A stretch of 64,000 nucleotides of DNA from Shinisaurus crocodilurus. Its lineage: Eukaryota > Chordata > Lepidosauria > Squamata > Shinisauridae. Where the stretch lies: positions 11,028,857-11,092,856 of the forward strand of contig CM037878.1 of the NCBI GenBank assembly GCA_021292165.1, read 5' to 3'. The position numbers and the translations under genes are program-made. Below are positions 23,968 through 37,500 of the stretch, one piece after another. Below the pieces are notes generated by a model that saw only the letters and a list, made by a program, of their open reading frames with translations, was not told where the DNA came from and ran no database searches. The stretch's first letter is position 1. Every line of letters starts with the position of its first letter.

Positions 23968-26900
23968 CGTGCCTGGGGTGTCTGTCTGTCTTAACTTTCT
24001 CTTCTGTTTTCTTCTTCTGGGAAGGAAGAATTGGTTGTGGCAGTAGCCAGAGCTCCATTGTTGCTGTTGTGCTGTTCATGCCACTTGTAAAGCCAGCATC
24101 TTCAAAACATTTTTTAAAGAAAAAAAGTCTCAATGAAAAGAAGACACACACTACCAGAATTGTCAGCCCTCTTCCTTCCCCTTCCAATAATTTTCTGTTT
24201 GAGGTTTCAGCCAAAATGTTCCCCCAAATTCAACCAAGACCCCAATGCAAAATGAAAGTGGACCAGTTCTAAACTAATGGGAAAACACTAAAAGCACCTC
24301 ATGAATAATAAAAAAGCAACATTTTAGTTGCTGTATAAAGGTAAGAAGGGAGGAAAACTGAGAAATATCTAGAAGCTTCAAATTCAAATAGCAGGTGATG
24401 GCTGAGCACAGGTGTCTCACTTCACAAAAACACACAACCAACAACAGGGAAAGGCACTGGATGCTGAACGAAAACAAGAGAGAAGTGATTCTTTAAAGTG
24501 CCTGACATATTTATTCTTCCCAATGTGTTTCAGATACACAATTTCTTCTATTCCTTGTTCAGGGGCTTCTAAAACACAAACAATTTTTTTAAAAATGAAA
24601 TCATTATTCACATTTAAAACATTTAAACAAGATTACTCTAGAACAGTGTTCTTCAACCTTGGGTCCCCAGATGTTTTTGGCCTACAACTCCCAGCATGCC
24701 CCAGCCAGAATAGCTGGCTGAGGCGTGCTGGGAGTTGTAGGCCAAAAACATCTGGGGACCCAAGGTTGGAGAACACTGCTCTAGAAGGAGGCCTTAAATA
24801 GTCATTTTAGAAGCAGGTATGGCAACCCTGCAAGAGAGGTGAGGGAGCTATTCTCACATACGGTATATGCATAAAGGATGGGTAAGAGGAGATGCTGAGG
24901 ACAGCTTCTCATGGACAGGCCATCTTTGGTAAGTTTTGTTTAACAAGAACTGATCCTAGCTGTGGAGGCAATTGCCACAATGCCACAGAAAGGTTCACAC
25001 ATTTATTTTTTTTATCACTGGAATGACTGCAGCTTTAGATGGTGGTTCCATGTATAATCAAGCCTTCACAGTCTAATCAACTCTAAACTAGGTAGGGTTT
25101 TGATATTGCCATTCAGTGCATCAGATGCACTACTTTTCAATGTAGCCTGTTCACACATTCAACTGTGTGAATCAGGGCTTTAAAATGGCATATCTCAAGT
25201 GTAAGAATGTCTGGCTGTTTTCTACCAATCCAAAGAAAGTGAGTTGTGCCCAGGATCTTGGCTGAATCAATGGCATTTGAGATGGGCATGGCTGACTTGT
25301 CCAATTGATTACAACTGGACAGCTGTAATTACTTTTGCCTGGATCAGAGCCGGTATATTTGCAGTCACCACCTCATGGCATTTTTTATGGGTTGTCCAAA
25401 GGGATCCAGAACATGATTGACCACAGTAATATCACATTTCTGATCAATCTTTGCCTGCTGAAAACACATTGGCTTTGGAGGCCATTGTGAACATAATACA
25501 GTAATACCTTGGATTGCAAATAACTTGGTTTGAGAGCGTTTTGCAAGACAAGCAAATTTTTAAATATTTATTTAATTTTTTTTTTACTTTATATACAAGC
25601 GACGTCTTGCAATACAAGTACTATAGCATGGCTTAAATTAAAAATCTCTGTACAATTTTTTTGGGGGGGATTTCATTTTGATGTAAGAGTGTTTTGGATT
25701 ACAAGCACGTTTCCAGAACGAATTATGCTCTCAATCCAAGGTATGACTGATGACTGTATGTGTTGCTCCAGCTGTTTTCCTAGGAAAAGCCGGTGCATCA
25801 TGCTTCCCATCCTGGGAGTCTCATACATTAGGGAGCCAGTTGTGCATTTTGCTGTGGGGAAGTTAGTATCTTGTTAAATCAGGCATGCGCCTCTCCCACG
25901 CCTCCCCCAGTGCAGCCCCTGTAACCTCATGTGCATCCAAATTTGCAGTGGCAGCAAAAATAAAAATCAGAATTGTTTTAGCTTGTAAACAAGCTAAATT
26001 GACTTTTTAACCTTTCCATAGCAGTTTGCTGCCAAAACTGGGAGGTAAACCATCATCATTATTTTTTTTGGCCATTGCTGCCATATTCAGCAGCATGGCG
26101 GCAGCAGTGCAGTACAAGAGGGAGGGGTCTGGGGGATTGAAAGTGGTCCCTGGACCCCCTGAAGTTGCCCACCCCTGTATTAAAGAGATACTAATTTCCT
26201 CAATGTCTCTTGTGGTGGCTGGACATTATCCACAAGCCAATATGCTTGCTGTTTGTATAGGAATTAGGGGTGGGTGATCCACCCAGCCCTCGACTCGTGG
26301 CGTGCAAGCCAAGCGTGAGCGCCAGCTGAGGCACTCACCAGACTTCCGAGTCCCTGGCTCTACATTGTTTAAGTAGAAAATAGCGTTAAATACGTTAAAA
26401 ACGGCAAATTACGCAAATCGCAGGCATTTTTAAATGTATCTTATGCCATTTTCTATGTAAACAACGTAGCGCCCCGGAAGAACGCGAGTCAAGCCAGGGA
26501 AAAGGTAGGTTGAGTGGAGCTTGGGGGGGTGGTCGAGCCTGGTGAGTTCACTGGACTTCCACACCCACCCACCCCAATCGAGCTCCGCACATATCCCTAT
26601 TAAAATGCTGGGGCACCTATCCACAGACAGACAGAATTACTTATGAGCCAGCTTCCTAGCCCACTATGCCTAAAGTGGCCTAAAGGCAGACTCGGAAAGG
26701 GCTACAGGCAGCTACTTTCTAGTAGTAGACAAAAAAGATGCGGGGGGGGGGGGGGAGTCTTGATGATGTGACATTAACCATGATCAAGAAATGACCATTT
26801 TGTACCTTTTCAGGCATCATTTTTACCAGTGGACACCCATGGAAACTGCAGAGGCGAATTGGGGCGATGGGTCTAAAGAACCTTGGTCTAGGAAAGAAAG

Positions 26901-28510
26901 GCCTGGAGTACCAAATACAAGAAGAGGCTCATCATTTGTCAGAGGTCTTCGCTAACTCAAAAGGTATGACAGAGAAACTTTTTTTAAAAATCATCAAATT
27001 GTGTCGTTTAGCCCAGTATTGCCTGCTTGGACTAGGTCCCAGGGTCTCAGGCAAAGAGGGGTCCCTCCTATCATTTGCTTCTTTTAACTGGAGATGCCAG
27101 CGATTGAACCCGAGCCCTCCTCCTGCATGCAAAGTATTTGCTGTTACCTCTGAGTTTTGGTCCCTCCCCTAAGATGTCCGTTTGTTTTGTTTTGTCCCTC
27201 TGGCCCTATGGAACCACCTCTGCAACATTTGGCTTTACTTAACAGGCACACATACTTCTGATCAAGGGCCTGTTTCCCTGGTCACTTGGGAGTTCAATAT
27301 TTTTAACTCCGTTAGCAGAGGCCTGAAAGTTGAACTTTCCTTCAAAGAGCTAGTTTTAATATATCTAGAAACTGTAACATGGTTGAAAATTAGGGAGATG
27401 GGGAGAGAGGCAAAGAAGGGTCTCTAAGGAAGGCCATAACACTGGGATTCCCAGATCCGAGGTCGGAAGAAGCTCTGACCTCGCTGCTGGGGATCCACAC
27501 TCAGATCCCCCTTCTCCACCCCCTTCCACTTGCAGCCAGCACAGAAAGAACCGCGTTGCCTGCATCTCCAAGGTCATAAGAGCGTCCGCGGAGAAGGGGT
27601 AAAGGGGGCGTTCTGGGGGAGGGGAGGGGAGGAGACCGGGTCTGCCAGGATATGACCCGGTCTTTGTTCCCTCCCTCTCCGTTCGCCTGTTAGATGGCCA
27701 AAATTGGCCGTCTAGCTGATTTGCAGGACAGGAGGAGTGGAGAGGCAAAGATCGCCTCCGTGTTCCTCCCGCCCTGCATAGGATGTCCGTAATCCTTCAA
27801 GTTTGGAAGGTTATGGGCAGCCCCATTGGACTGCACCCTAAGTAGTTCATGTGGGAGAAGATGAACCGGTCTGCACATCTCAGACTACGGTGTGGATTGG
27901 AACATAGCTATCCCTTTGATGTTGCGCTTCTCTGAATTGTTGTAAACCGCCCAGAGAGCTTCAGCTATTGGGCAGTATTAGTAGTAGGCGATCACTCATG
28001 ACTGAGTAAGATTGTCTTCCAGGATAAAATTACAAAAAGAAAATTATAAAAAGAGGAAATTGTAAAAAAATAATAATGTGTAGATTCTAGCGATGGGTCC
28101 GTAAGTGACTGTGGAGGCCAATTCTAGATCCACACAGCTTCCCACAGTGAGGACACAGGTTGCCAGATGGAAGATGGTCCTGTAAAGGATTCGTTTGACG
28201 TGCTTTTCGCTTAGCACGTTTCTCCCCTTCACCTTGCACTCGGGCTTCTTCAAAGTCCATAGAACCTTTGTGAAAGGCCAGCCTCCATTTAGATCGTTCA
28301 TGGGCCAGAGCTTCCCAGTTTTCGATGTTTATATTGCATTTTTTTAGATTAGCCTTGAGAACATCTTTAAACCTCTTATACTGACCACTGATATTCCGCT
28401 TTCCATCCTTGAGTTGGGAATAAAGTAACTGCTTTGGGAGACGGCAGTCAGACATTCGAACAACATGACCGGTCCATTGAAGTTCTATTGGGTGGTATAG
28501 AAATGGAATA

Positions 28511-28549
<39 letters not shown>

Positions 28550-31500
28550 GATGTTGCAATGCAGTTCTCTGCTGAAAAACCATAGCAATTTGCATTTTAA
28601 AGTGCATACTTTGAGATAAAATATAGGGCAGTATCCAATGGTGTCATTCCACAAACATAATGCACAACTGCTCGTGCAACTGTACTTGCACCAATGTAAC
28701 TTTACTTGGATTCTCCTCTTGCTCATAGTTCAAAACCTAGTTTCTGCTAGCACAATGCCACTTGCACTTGTGGAATGACAGACACAGTTGGATGCTGCCC
28801 ACCCTGTTTAAGGTACGCACTTCAGTGCAATTTTTTGTACCGTTTTTAAATATATATATATATATCAGATTAATGTGGAAATGGGATGGGAAGGCCATAT
28901 GAGTGAATGCCTATGAAAGTGACACGGACTGGAAATACTGATCCATCTATCCCTACTTAAGGTAACCTGGTCCCAAGCCATTTAGGGCTTTAAGGTTAAA
29001 AGGAGCCCTCTGAGTTGTGTATGGAAACAAACTGGGAGAGAGTGCAGTTGTTTTAAAACCGGTAAAATATGTTACACGTGCCTGTTCCCAACCAGCAACC
29101 TAGCTACTGTATTTTGGACCGACTGCAGCATCTGAAGAATTTCCAAAGACAGAACCATGATGCTTTTGTCATAATCCAAATGGGATGGTGCCAGAGCATG
29201 GATAACTGCATGCACACAAACAGTTACTTTTAGTGCCATCAGATGTGAAAATGCTGTAAAGAAGGTTTGGTGTGGGGAGGGAGGGATGGAAAGGGGGGGG
29301 GAAGAAACCCCCTTGAGCAGGAATTGTAGGGAAGCTTCTGGAAGTTGCTTTTTAAAAAAGGATTCCATAATACTCATGGGTGTTGATTTTAAATGTTCAA
29401 TAAAAACACAGGGCAGCCTCTGGACCCTTCTTTCCACATCGTCCTTGCTGTCTCCAATGTGATCTGTGCTGTCGTTTTCGGGCACCGGTTCTCCAAAGAT
29501 GACGAAACTTTCCACCATTTGATTGAAAGTGCTGGTGTCATCATGAGAACCGGAGGAAGCATCTGGCAAAATGTAAGGAAATCGTTAGTAACTTGTTAAA
29601 TGGAATAAGTTTACATTCACAGATTTCCCCCATCCCCACCAAATGCCACTGTCCAATTCAGTGCTGGCACCCAAGGTAGTCATGGTTGGGCTTCTGCCCC
29701 GGCAAGGGCCCACTGACAACAAGAGCCCCCTGGAGTTGCTCCTCCTCCTCCTCCTCCTCCTCTCCACCCTTGCAACCTGCTTGTTCACCTGCCTCTCGCT
29801 CTGGCCCAGACAACGGAGGTGGTGAGAAGGAGGAGCAGCAGATGCCACGGCCTACTCGCTGGCTGGCTCTCTGCCTGGCAAGCAAGCAAGCAAGTGGCAG
29901 CCATGATGAGGAAGGGGAGGAGGAGCAAGTGCAGATGGTGACAAGGTGGTGAGAAGGCCTGTGGGCTCACGCTGGCTCAGCTTGTCTGAGCGTGGAAAGC
30001 TAAGCAGGGTCAGGCCTGGTTGTTACTTGGATGGGAGACCCCTCCTCTAGTTTCCTGCATTGAGCAGGGGGTTGGGCTCGATGGCCTTGTAGGCCCCCTT
30101 CCAACTCTATGATCCTATGACTCTATAACAGTGTTCTCCAACCTTGGGTCCCCAGATGTTTTTGGCCTACAACTTCCAGCATGCCCCAGCCAGCGTAGCT
30201 GGCTGGGCTACATAGTTGTAGGCCAAAAACATCTGGGGACCCAAGGTTGGAGAACACTGCTCTATAAGATAGACTCAGTGAAGGTGAGGGCCCTTTGAGG
30301 ATGTCTTGCCCAAGGGCCCTCAAAAGCCTGCAGCTGGCACTGGTTCAATTTCTAAATCAAAATACTCAGGGATATATAGCACTAGACATGTTGCTGTGCA
30401 CAAAAAGGCTTCGATTTTTTTTGGCCTTTTGGGGTGGGGGGGATGTAGGGCAGCATAACAGTAGCTGGTATACCCTGTGAGGAGGAGGGAGACATCTTGG
30501 CAAACATAAACTTTGCAGGCACCGATGCCAAACTTAACAGCAGGGTAGGAAGGAACAGGGATTAATGGAGAGGCCGCAAAGACGAGACCTAACTGTTAAG
30601 TTACTGCAACATTGCTTCTACGATGCTACTACATTGGCTTGCTCCCAGCGTTCCCTTCAGTTCTCACAAGAACTTCCCTGAGAGGCCCGGGCCACATTAG
30701 GCTGAAGGGAGGTTTCAAGGAACCAGAAGTATTTAAGGAAGGCTGAGAGTTGAAAAATATAGAAATCTGAGCATTCACAGGGCAGGCTGTATCATACTAT
30801 GTCAGTCCGTTGGCCTAGCATTGGTTATTCTCAGTAATGTCCACAATGAAAGCGGACGGCTGGAACGCGAATGATCCAGTTTTTAAGTGACTCTTCTGTG
30901 TGCCTCATGCAGCTGTATGACATGTTCCCTGGGATTATGGAGCGTCTCCCAGGTCCTCACAAGAAGGTGTTCGCTTGTGCTGACTTCCTGCATTCTTTTG
31001 CGAGAACGGAGATCAGAAGCCACGAGGAGAGCTGGTCGTTGGACCATCCGCGTGATTTCATTGATTTCTACTTGGCACAGATGGCAAAAGTAAGAGGTGC
31101 CTCTTGACACAGCTGATGGTGTTCCCTTCACATTCCAGCCTCTCTGGGTGGAATGAGCATTCAGGCGCATGAGCCACGTGTGGCAGAAGGGTCTGTTTAC
31201 ATAAATGGAGGTCTCCCTGATCTTCTGTAAAGCAGAGGTGGTTGGGGGACCAATTTCAAGAGCACAAGGGGCATGCCAGTGGGGGATGCAGAATCCCCCT
31301 CCACCCATCACTGACCTGCCTACGTTCTGTCCCCCTCTCTGACACCGGAAGTGAGAACACGTGGGAGAAGAGCATCTGGGTGGCGGGGGCTTCTGAGCGG
31401 TGGGCAGGCAGAGGCTTAAGCGCCACCAAATTGCTCTTGCAGTCGGGTCCACAGATCTCCATTTAAATCAAGGGTGTTGGCCCTGTTTCAGCCCAAGCGC

Positions 31501-34500
31501 CAAATTCAATTTCAGAGAGGATCTTGGGGACTGCATTCCGGCGGAGGGTGGGGCCGAAGGCAAAAGGGGTGGGGCCAAAGGCAAAAGGGGGTGGGGCCAA
31601 AGGCAAAAGGGGTGGGGCCAGAAATTCCAACTATACCAGCGTATTTGAGCTTAAAGCTCTTACTGTCACTAACGAATCCCTTAGGAAAGGCATTTCATCC
31701 TTTCGGAATGGGAGGGAAATGTGCAAAAGCCAGGAAGCCACCAAAGAGTCGGCAGTCAGAGGAAAGGGGGTGGATCAGGGGAAGGGGGTGGCCATCTGGT
31801 GAACCCCAGATGGCAGGCCTGGTGTCTAAAGTGGATCTGAGGTTCAACACCGCCCTTGATTTTAATTGTGAGGTCTGCCAACTGTCGTGTCTTACTTGGA
31901 TGCAAAACAATGGCTTGAACTGAGTTCCTGGAAATGGAGCTCTGTTTACAGGACGCTCCAGCTGGAGGAAAAAGGGGAGATGGCATTAGCTGATTCTTCC
32001 TCCCCGCTGCAGCTCCTGTGCCCCCTGAAAAGCTGCTCTGGATGACTGGGGTACTTCCACATCATGAGGGAAGAAGCCAAGCCTGGCGAATTTCTCCCGG
32101 CCATATTAACAGCACAGTTAATCACTTCCTCAAATGTGATGCTTATCAGCGGAGGCAGTTTACAGGCTCAGCTGTGAAGCCTTCTATGAAATGGCCTTAT
32201 ACTGTGCCAGGCCTTTGGTCCACGTAGCACAGCACTGCCTGCCCTAATTAGTAGCTGCTCTCCAAGAGTTCTGGTAGAGCAGGCACTTTCCTAGTCTTGG
32301 TACCTGAGATCCTTTTAACTTGAGAGTTCTCCAAGGGTCTTGGGCAAAGAAAGGTCTTTCACAGCCTTGATACGACCTGACATCCTTTTAACTAGGGATG
32401 CTAAGGGATTGAATTTGGAATCTTCTGCACGCAAAGCACATGCTCTGCCCCACGGTTTGAGCTATGGCCCCGTGGTTTGGTGGGGACTTGAACCCAGACG
32501 TCCCTGATCCTGTCTGGCACTCTGTGAACTATACTCCATTGGCTCTAATCACGGGTGGAGTAATTATGTGATGTTAAGGCAAGTGCTGTACATGAATGCA
32601 TAGCAAGCCAGCATTCTTAGCGTGTAAATGCAGTTCTTGTCCATGGCAGGCCACTTTCTTAAGCTGCTCCAAGCTCTTTTGCATTCCGTCTCTTAACCTG
32701 AGCCTCTTGATTGTCACCCATAGAGTAAAGATGGCCCCGCCTCCACTGTGGATGAAAGCAACCTGATCCAGAGCATCTTGGATTTCTTCCTAGCGGGGAC
32801 AGAGACAACAGCTACCACCTTGCGTTGGGCACTGCTCTACATGGTGGCCTATCCAGACATCCAAGGTGAGGGGAAGAGAAACAGTATAGGTAGAAGGGGA
32901 TTTTTTTACGCACACGCACACCTCCTCTTCCTCTCCATTTTATCTTCACAACAACCCTGTGAGGTAGATTAGGCTGAGAGTTGGTGACTGGCCCAAAGTC
33001 ACCCAGTGAGCTTCATAGCTGACTGAGGACTAGAACCTGCATCTTCTGAGTTCCAGTCCAACACTCTAACCACTGCACCACACTGGCTCTCTTCACACAA
33101 CATATAATTAGTTAATAATTTCTGGAATTCATTGCCACAAGATGCAGAGATAGCCACCTATGTAGATGGCTTTAAAAGGGTATTAGACAAATTCATGGAG
33201 GACAAGGCAAATGAGTCAATATGGCTACCTGTTCAGAGGCAATATAGTGCTGGATACGAGCTGGCCAGGAAGCAACAACAGTAGAAGGTTATTGTCTTCA
33301 TGTCCTACTGCTTGTTGGCTTCCTGGAGGCATTGGTTGTCCACAGTGGGAAGCAGGATGCTGGATTAGATGGATCTTTGGCAGGACTCTTCTGATGTGCT
33401 TAGAACACATACATGGGCGCACACAAACAGTATGAGAGGAGGTGGTGGGATGAGGACCATGGGGTTTGATGTTACGTTCATTCTCTGAAGCAAACTGTAT
33501 TTCCTCAGGCAAAGTCCAGAGAGAGCTGGATGACGTCCTGGGTTCTTCTTCTGGGTTAATCTCCTATGACCATCGGAAGAAACTACCCTACACCAATGCT
33601 GTTATCCATGAGATCCAGCGCTATGCGAACATCGTTGCAGTGGGTGTCCCCAGAGAATCTACAAAGGACACAACTCTGTTAGGCTTTCCGATTAAAAAGG
33701 TAGAAACTCTCCTCACATCCTATCTTCTTTGTAAGTAATGAAATGCAGATTTTCCTATGATTCCGGTCAGGACCAGCCCTACCTTTAGGCAGAGTGAGGT
33801 GACTGCCTCAGGTAGATGATTTTGGATGTCATGAAAGGGCAGCAAATTGCTTTTTAAGGCGCAATCCCATGCATGTTTAGACAGAAAAAAGTCCCGCAAC
33901 TCCCAGCATTCCCCAGCCAGCTTTGCTGGCTGGGGAATGCTGGGAGTTGTAGGACTTTTTTCTGTCTCTATACATGCATGGGATTGCACCCTTAATGTAT
34001 TTTATTGTAATTTTTATTCCCAGAGAGAGGTGCTTGCAGGATTTTTGGCCTCAGATGCCAAAATAACTTGTCTCACCTTAGGTTCTATGTACCTTGGCTA
34101 TGGACGTGGGTGCTCAAATGGCAGTTCTGCCTCAGGCAGCAAAATGTGTTGGGCTGGCCCTGATTCCTGCAGCTGTGGAAAAAATGTCTTGGCCACTTTT
34201 GATTATATCAACAAGTTCATTATGCACTATATTAAGCACTCTGTTATGCACTGCCTGAGCACTGAGACCCATTTCGGAGGCTCTCCGCCATCAGATATTC
34301 AGCAGGTGAGTCTGAATAATGAGTCCTTTTTGTTTTGGCACACAGAATCTGGAGTTCACTCCCAAGAGAGTCCCACCTTGCCTCATCACTGCTTGCTTTT
34401 TTGAGGCACAAAGACTTTTTTGCTGTTGCGTCTGCCAGTTGTCCTCTCTGCTTCTTCTTAAATAAGATCTGTTTGCTGCTGTGTTTTATCTTTAACTAGG

Positions 34501-37500
34501 AATTCCTGAGTTGTTCATAGTTCAATTTTAATTATGTTTTGTTTTTTTTAATGTTTTGCTGGTCTATTTTTATTAGGGCACAATCCTATGGCTGCTACAC
34601 ACTGTCTAGACGACCATAGGAGAGGTCAGTATTCCAGGTCTGACCTCGGAAATGTGTTCCGAAGTCAGAGCTGAAACTCCGACCTTGGAGGGCTCTGCCC
34701 TCACAGCTGGTGCAGTTCTTTCTGCAACGGCTGCGGCTCTGAAGTCGCAAGACCGACTTCAGAGCCAGTGTTGGAGGGCGGGAAGGGGAGGAGTGAGGCT
34801 CCGCCGAGATACAACGTATCCCGGTAGTGCCTCATGAAAGGGCTAAAATTTCTCCAGCCCTGATGGCTTACAATCCACCCTGCAGGCCCATCTGCCTACG
34901 TGGATTCAGCAGAGCGTGAGATGGAAGATACAGCCTCTGTCCCATGTGTGTAACCGGCCCATGTAGTTCACACAGAGATTCAGCTTTTGTCTCCCACACA
35001 CAGCATGTCCAAGCGTCTCGGATTTCAGCCAACTTGCTCCCTGCTGTTCGCAGCTGCACTGTAGTTAGGAATTAACTCCAATAGAATCCACAACAGGGTT
35101 TTTACTACCTGTTTATTCTATATCAGAGTAAATACAATCTCCTAAATTACAGTCTATATTGCAGATTATAATGCATAGCATAGTCCAGTGGACCAAGTCC
35201 ACCCTAGCAGTACTTCATTACATGTTTGCAATAAGTCAGAGCATCAGAGAGAAGAGACAAGAAGAAGCATACAGAAAGCAATCCTTCTCTCTACTACAGA
35301 GTTACAGGAAACGAAACCTAACAATCATACTACGTCATCAGAAAGTACAAACCATGTGATCAGCTCATATTTCTTTCCCACCTACTTTTCCCATGAGAAT
35401 AGAATAGTAGTGTCAGACTCAACAAGATTGTTATTCTAGCCATCCTGTACCTTTCCAAATGAAAACACTTGTGCCACAGCTGTTGTTTTGTTACATGTCC
35501 CAACACCTCAGCCCCTGTCTCCTCATGAGTAGGAGCAAAACACGGGCAGCATGATCCTATGAGGCTGCCTGGAACCCTCTGAACTTGGAGGATTACAGGC
35601 ATCCTATTGAGGGCAGGAGGAGCGTGTGGGATAGGATATCCACCGCTCAGAAACATTCTAGATGGCTGTTTTCGGTCATCTAGATGTTTCTCCTCTCTAG
35701 CAAGGAAGAGAGACTGAGATACCACCTGGATTCCTTGGAATCTGGTGGTGCCTTTCTCCTCCCCTCCCCTGGGAATGCCCCCCCCCCAACAAGGGAACCG
35801 AAGACGTTCTTCCATATTCGGTTCCCTGCTGGCACGGAAAGAACTGCAGTGGCTACAAGGTGGCGGGGGGAGGTGCTCCATAGTGCTGTGACCTTGGAAG
35901 GGATTTCCAAGGTCACAGCATCTTCTTTGCCCAATCCTATGGCCCCCAGACAAGGTCGGAGGGACACAGGATTGCACCCTTAGACAGCCAAAATCGACTG
36001 TCTAAGTCAGGGCTCTCCAACCTTGGGTCCTCAGATGTTGCTGGCCTACAACTCCCGGCATACCCAGCCAGCATGGCTAATGGCAAGGGATTCTGGGAGC
36101 AACAGAATCAGCAACATCTGATCCAGCAACATCTTGGGTCCAGCAACATCTGGGGACCCAAGGTTGGAAAGCCCTGGTTTAAGGGTTTTGCAAGGTGGGA
36201 GAAGTGTGGAGGCGACCTTCACCTCTGCGTTCCTTCCATCTGTAATTGGATGCCCGTAATCCTCTAAGTTTGGAGGGTTACAAGAAGCCACATTGGATGG
36301 TGCTGCCGGAGGATTATTAGCTGGTTTTAGTGGCAAAATAGAAAGCTGGAGTATAATGCCAGAAGCAAAATAAACAAACATGGAGCATGGAAAGTAAAAA
36401 ATAGCTCAGTACAGAGCTAAGTGAATTGCTCTGTCACAGTAAAAAGCAGCTCCTTTTATCTATCTCTTCAGAGGTGATCAAATAGCATAATTGTTGTGCT
36501 CTTTTTTTTTCTTTTTTTTTTAAGGGCACTATCATTATCCCAAATTTATCCTCCACCCTTTTGGATTCTAAAGAGTGGGAGACACCTCGACATTTCAACC
36601 CGGGTCATTTTCTGGATAAAGAAGGAAACTTTGTAAACAGAGAAGCGTTCTTGGCTTTTTCCACAGGTACGTACCGTGGTCCGCTGAGTTGTGAATCCCC
36701 CTGACAGCTAAAAGCATTTAGCATTTATGTAGCATTTACCCAATGTTCAGCATATTCCATGTACATTATCTCAGTAATGGTTATAACAACCCAGTAGTCC
36801 AGCATTATGCATGGAAGTACGCACAGATTTTTATGTGAAAAGAAAAAAAACCCTTGTGATCTGATATGGACTTGAGTCAGAATGAGCTTCGGAGAGGGAT
36901 CTGGAGAACTATGGGCAAGAAATTTGTTGTTTTCACATTTAATAAAAACTTACCAAATTCACATTTCCCAAACCTAAACTTGAGCCTGTATATTTCCATT
37001 CATGCCCAAATGTACATTTCTGAAGTTCACCCCCCCCCCAAAAAGGGAGCACATACATTTCAAAAAACATGCACAAAAATGCTTCATCCACTGAAAGTCA
37101 CTTTAAAGAATAAGTACATTTGCAAAATTTAAACAAAAATATGTTCAAAAAAGTGTACTGTTTTTTGTTAAATGCACACAAAATCCATACAAATTTTCAT
37201 GCAGATGGGGAAAAAATTGCAATCTGATGTGAAAATGAGACAAGACTGATGTAAAAGTGAAAAAACAAACCACAAGACCCCAAGTGAAATCAAGCTCAAC
37301 ACAGTTGCTTATTGCTAATGATTATTCCCCCATATTACAGAAAGCGGGACTGAGGCTAAGACTATTAATAACAGCTTGTTTGAAGCCACCTAGTGAGTTC
37401 ACAGCTGAGGTGAGAAGTGATCCAGGGTTGTCTCCACTCCTAACTACTATGCACATTGGTTCATAGGCACATCGCTATTGGCATCTTACATTATTGATTT

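Noticed and set aside
30883..31452. 189-codon minus-strand frame over gene B exon 5
   Set aside because: Shadow of the real exon; no family resemblance.
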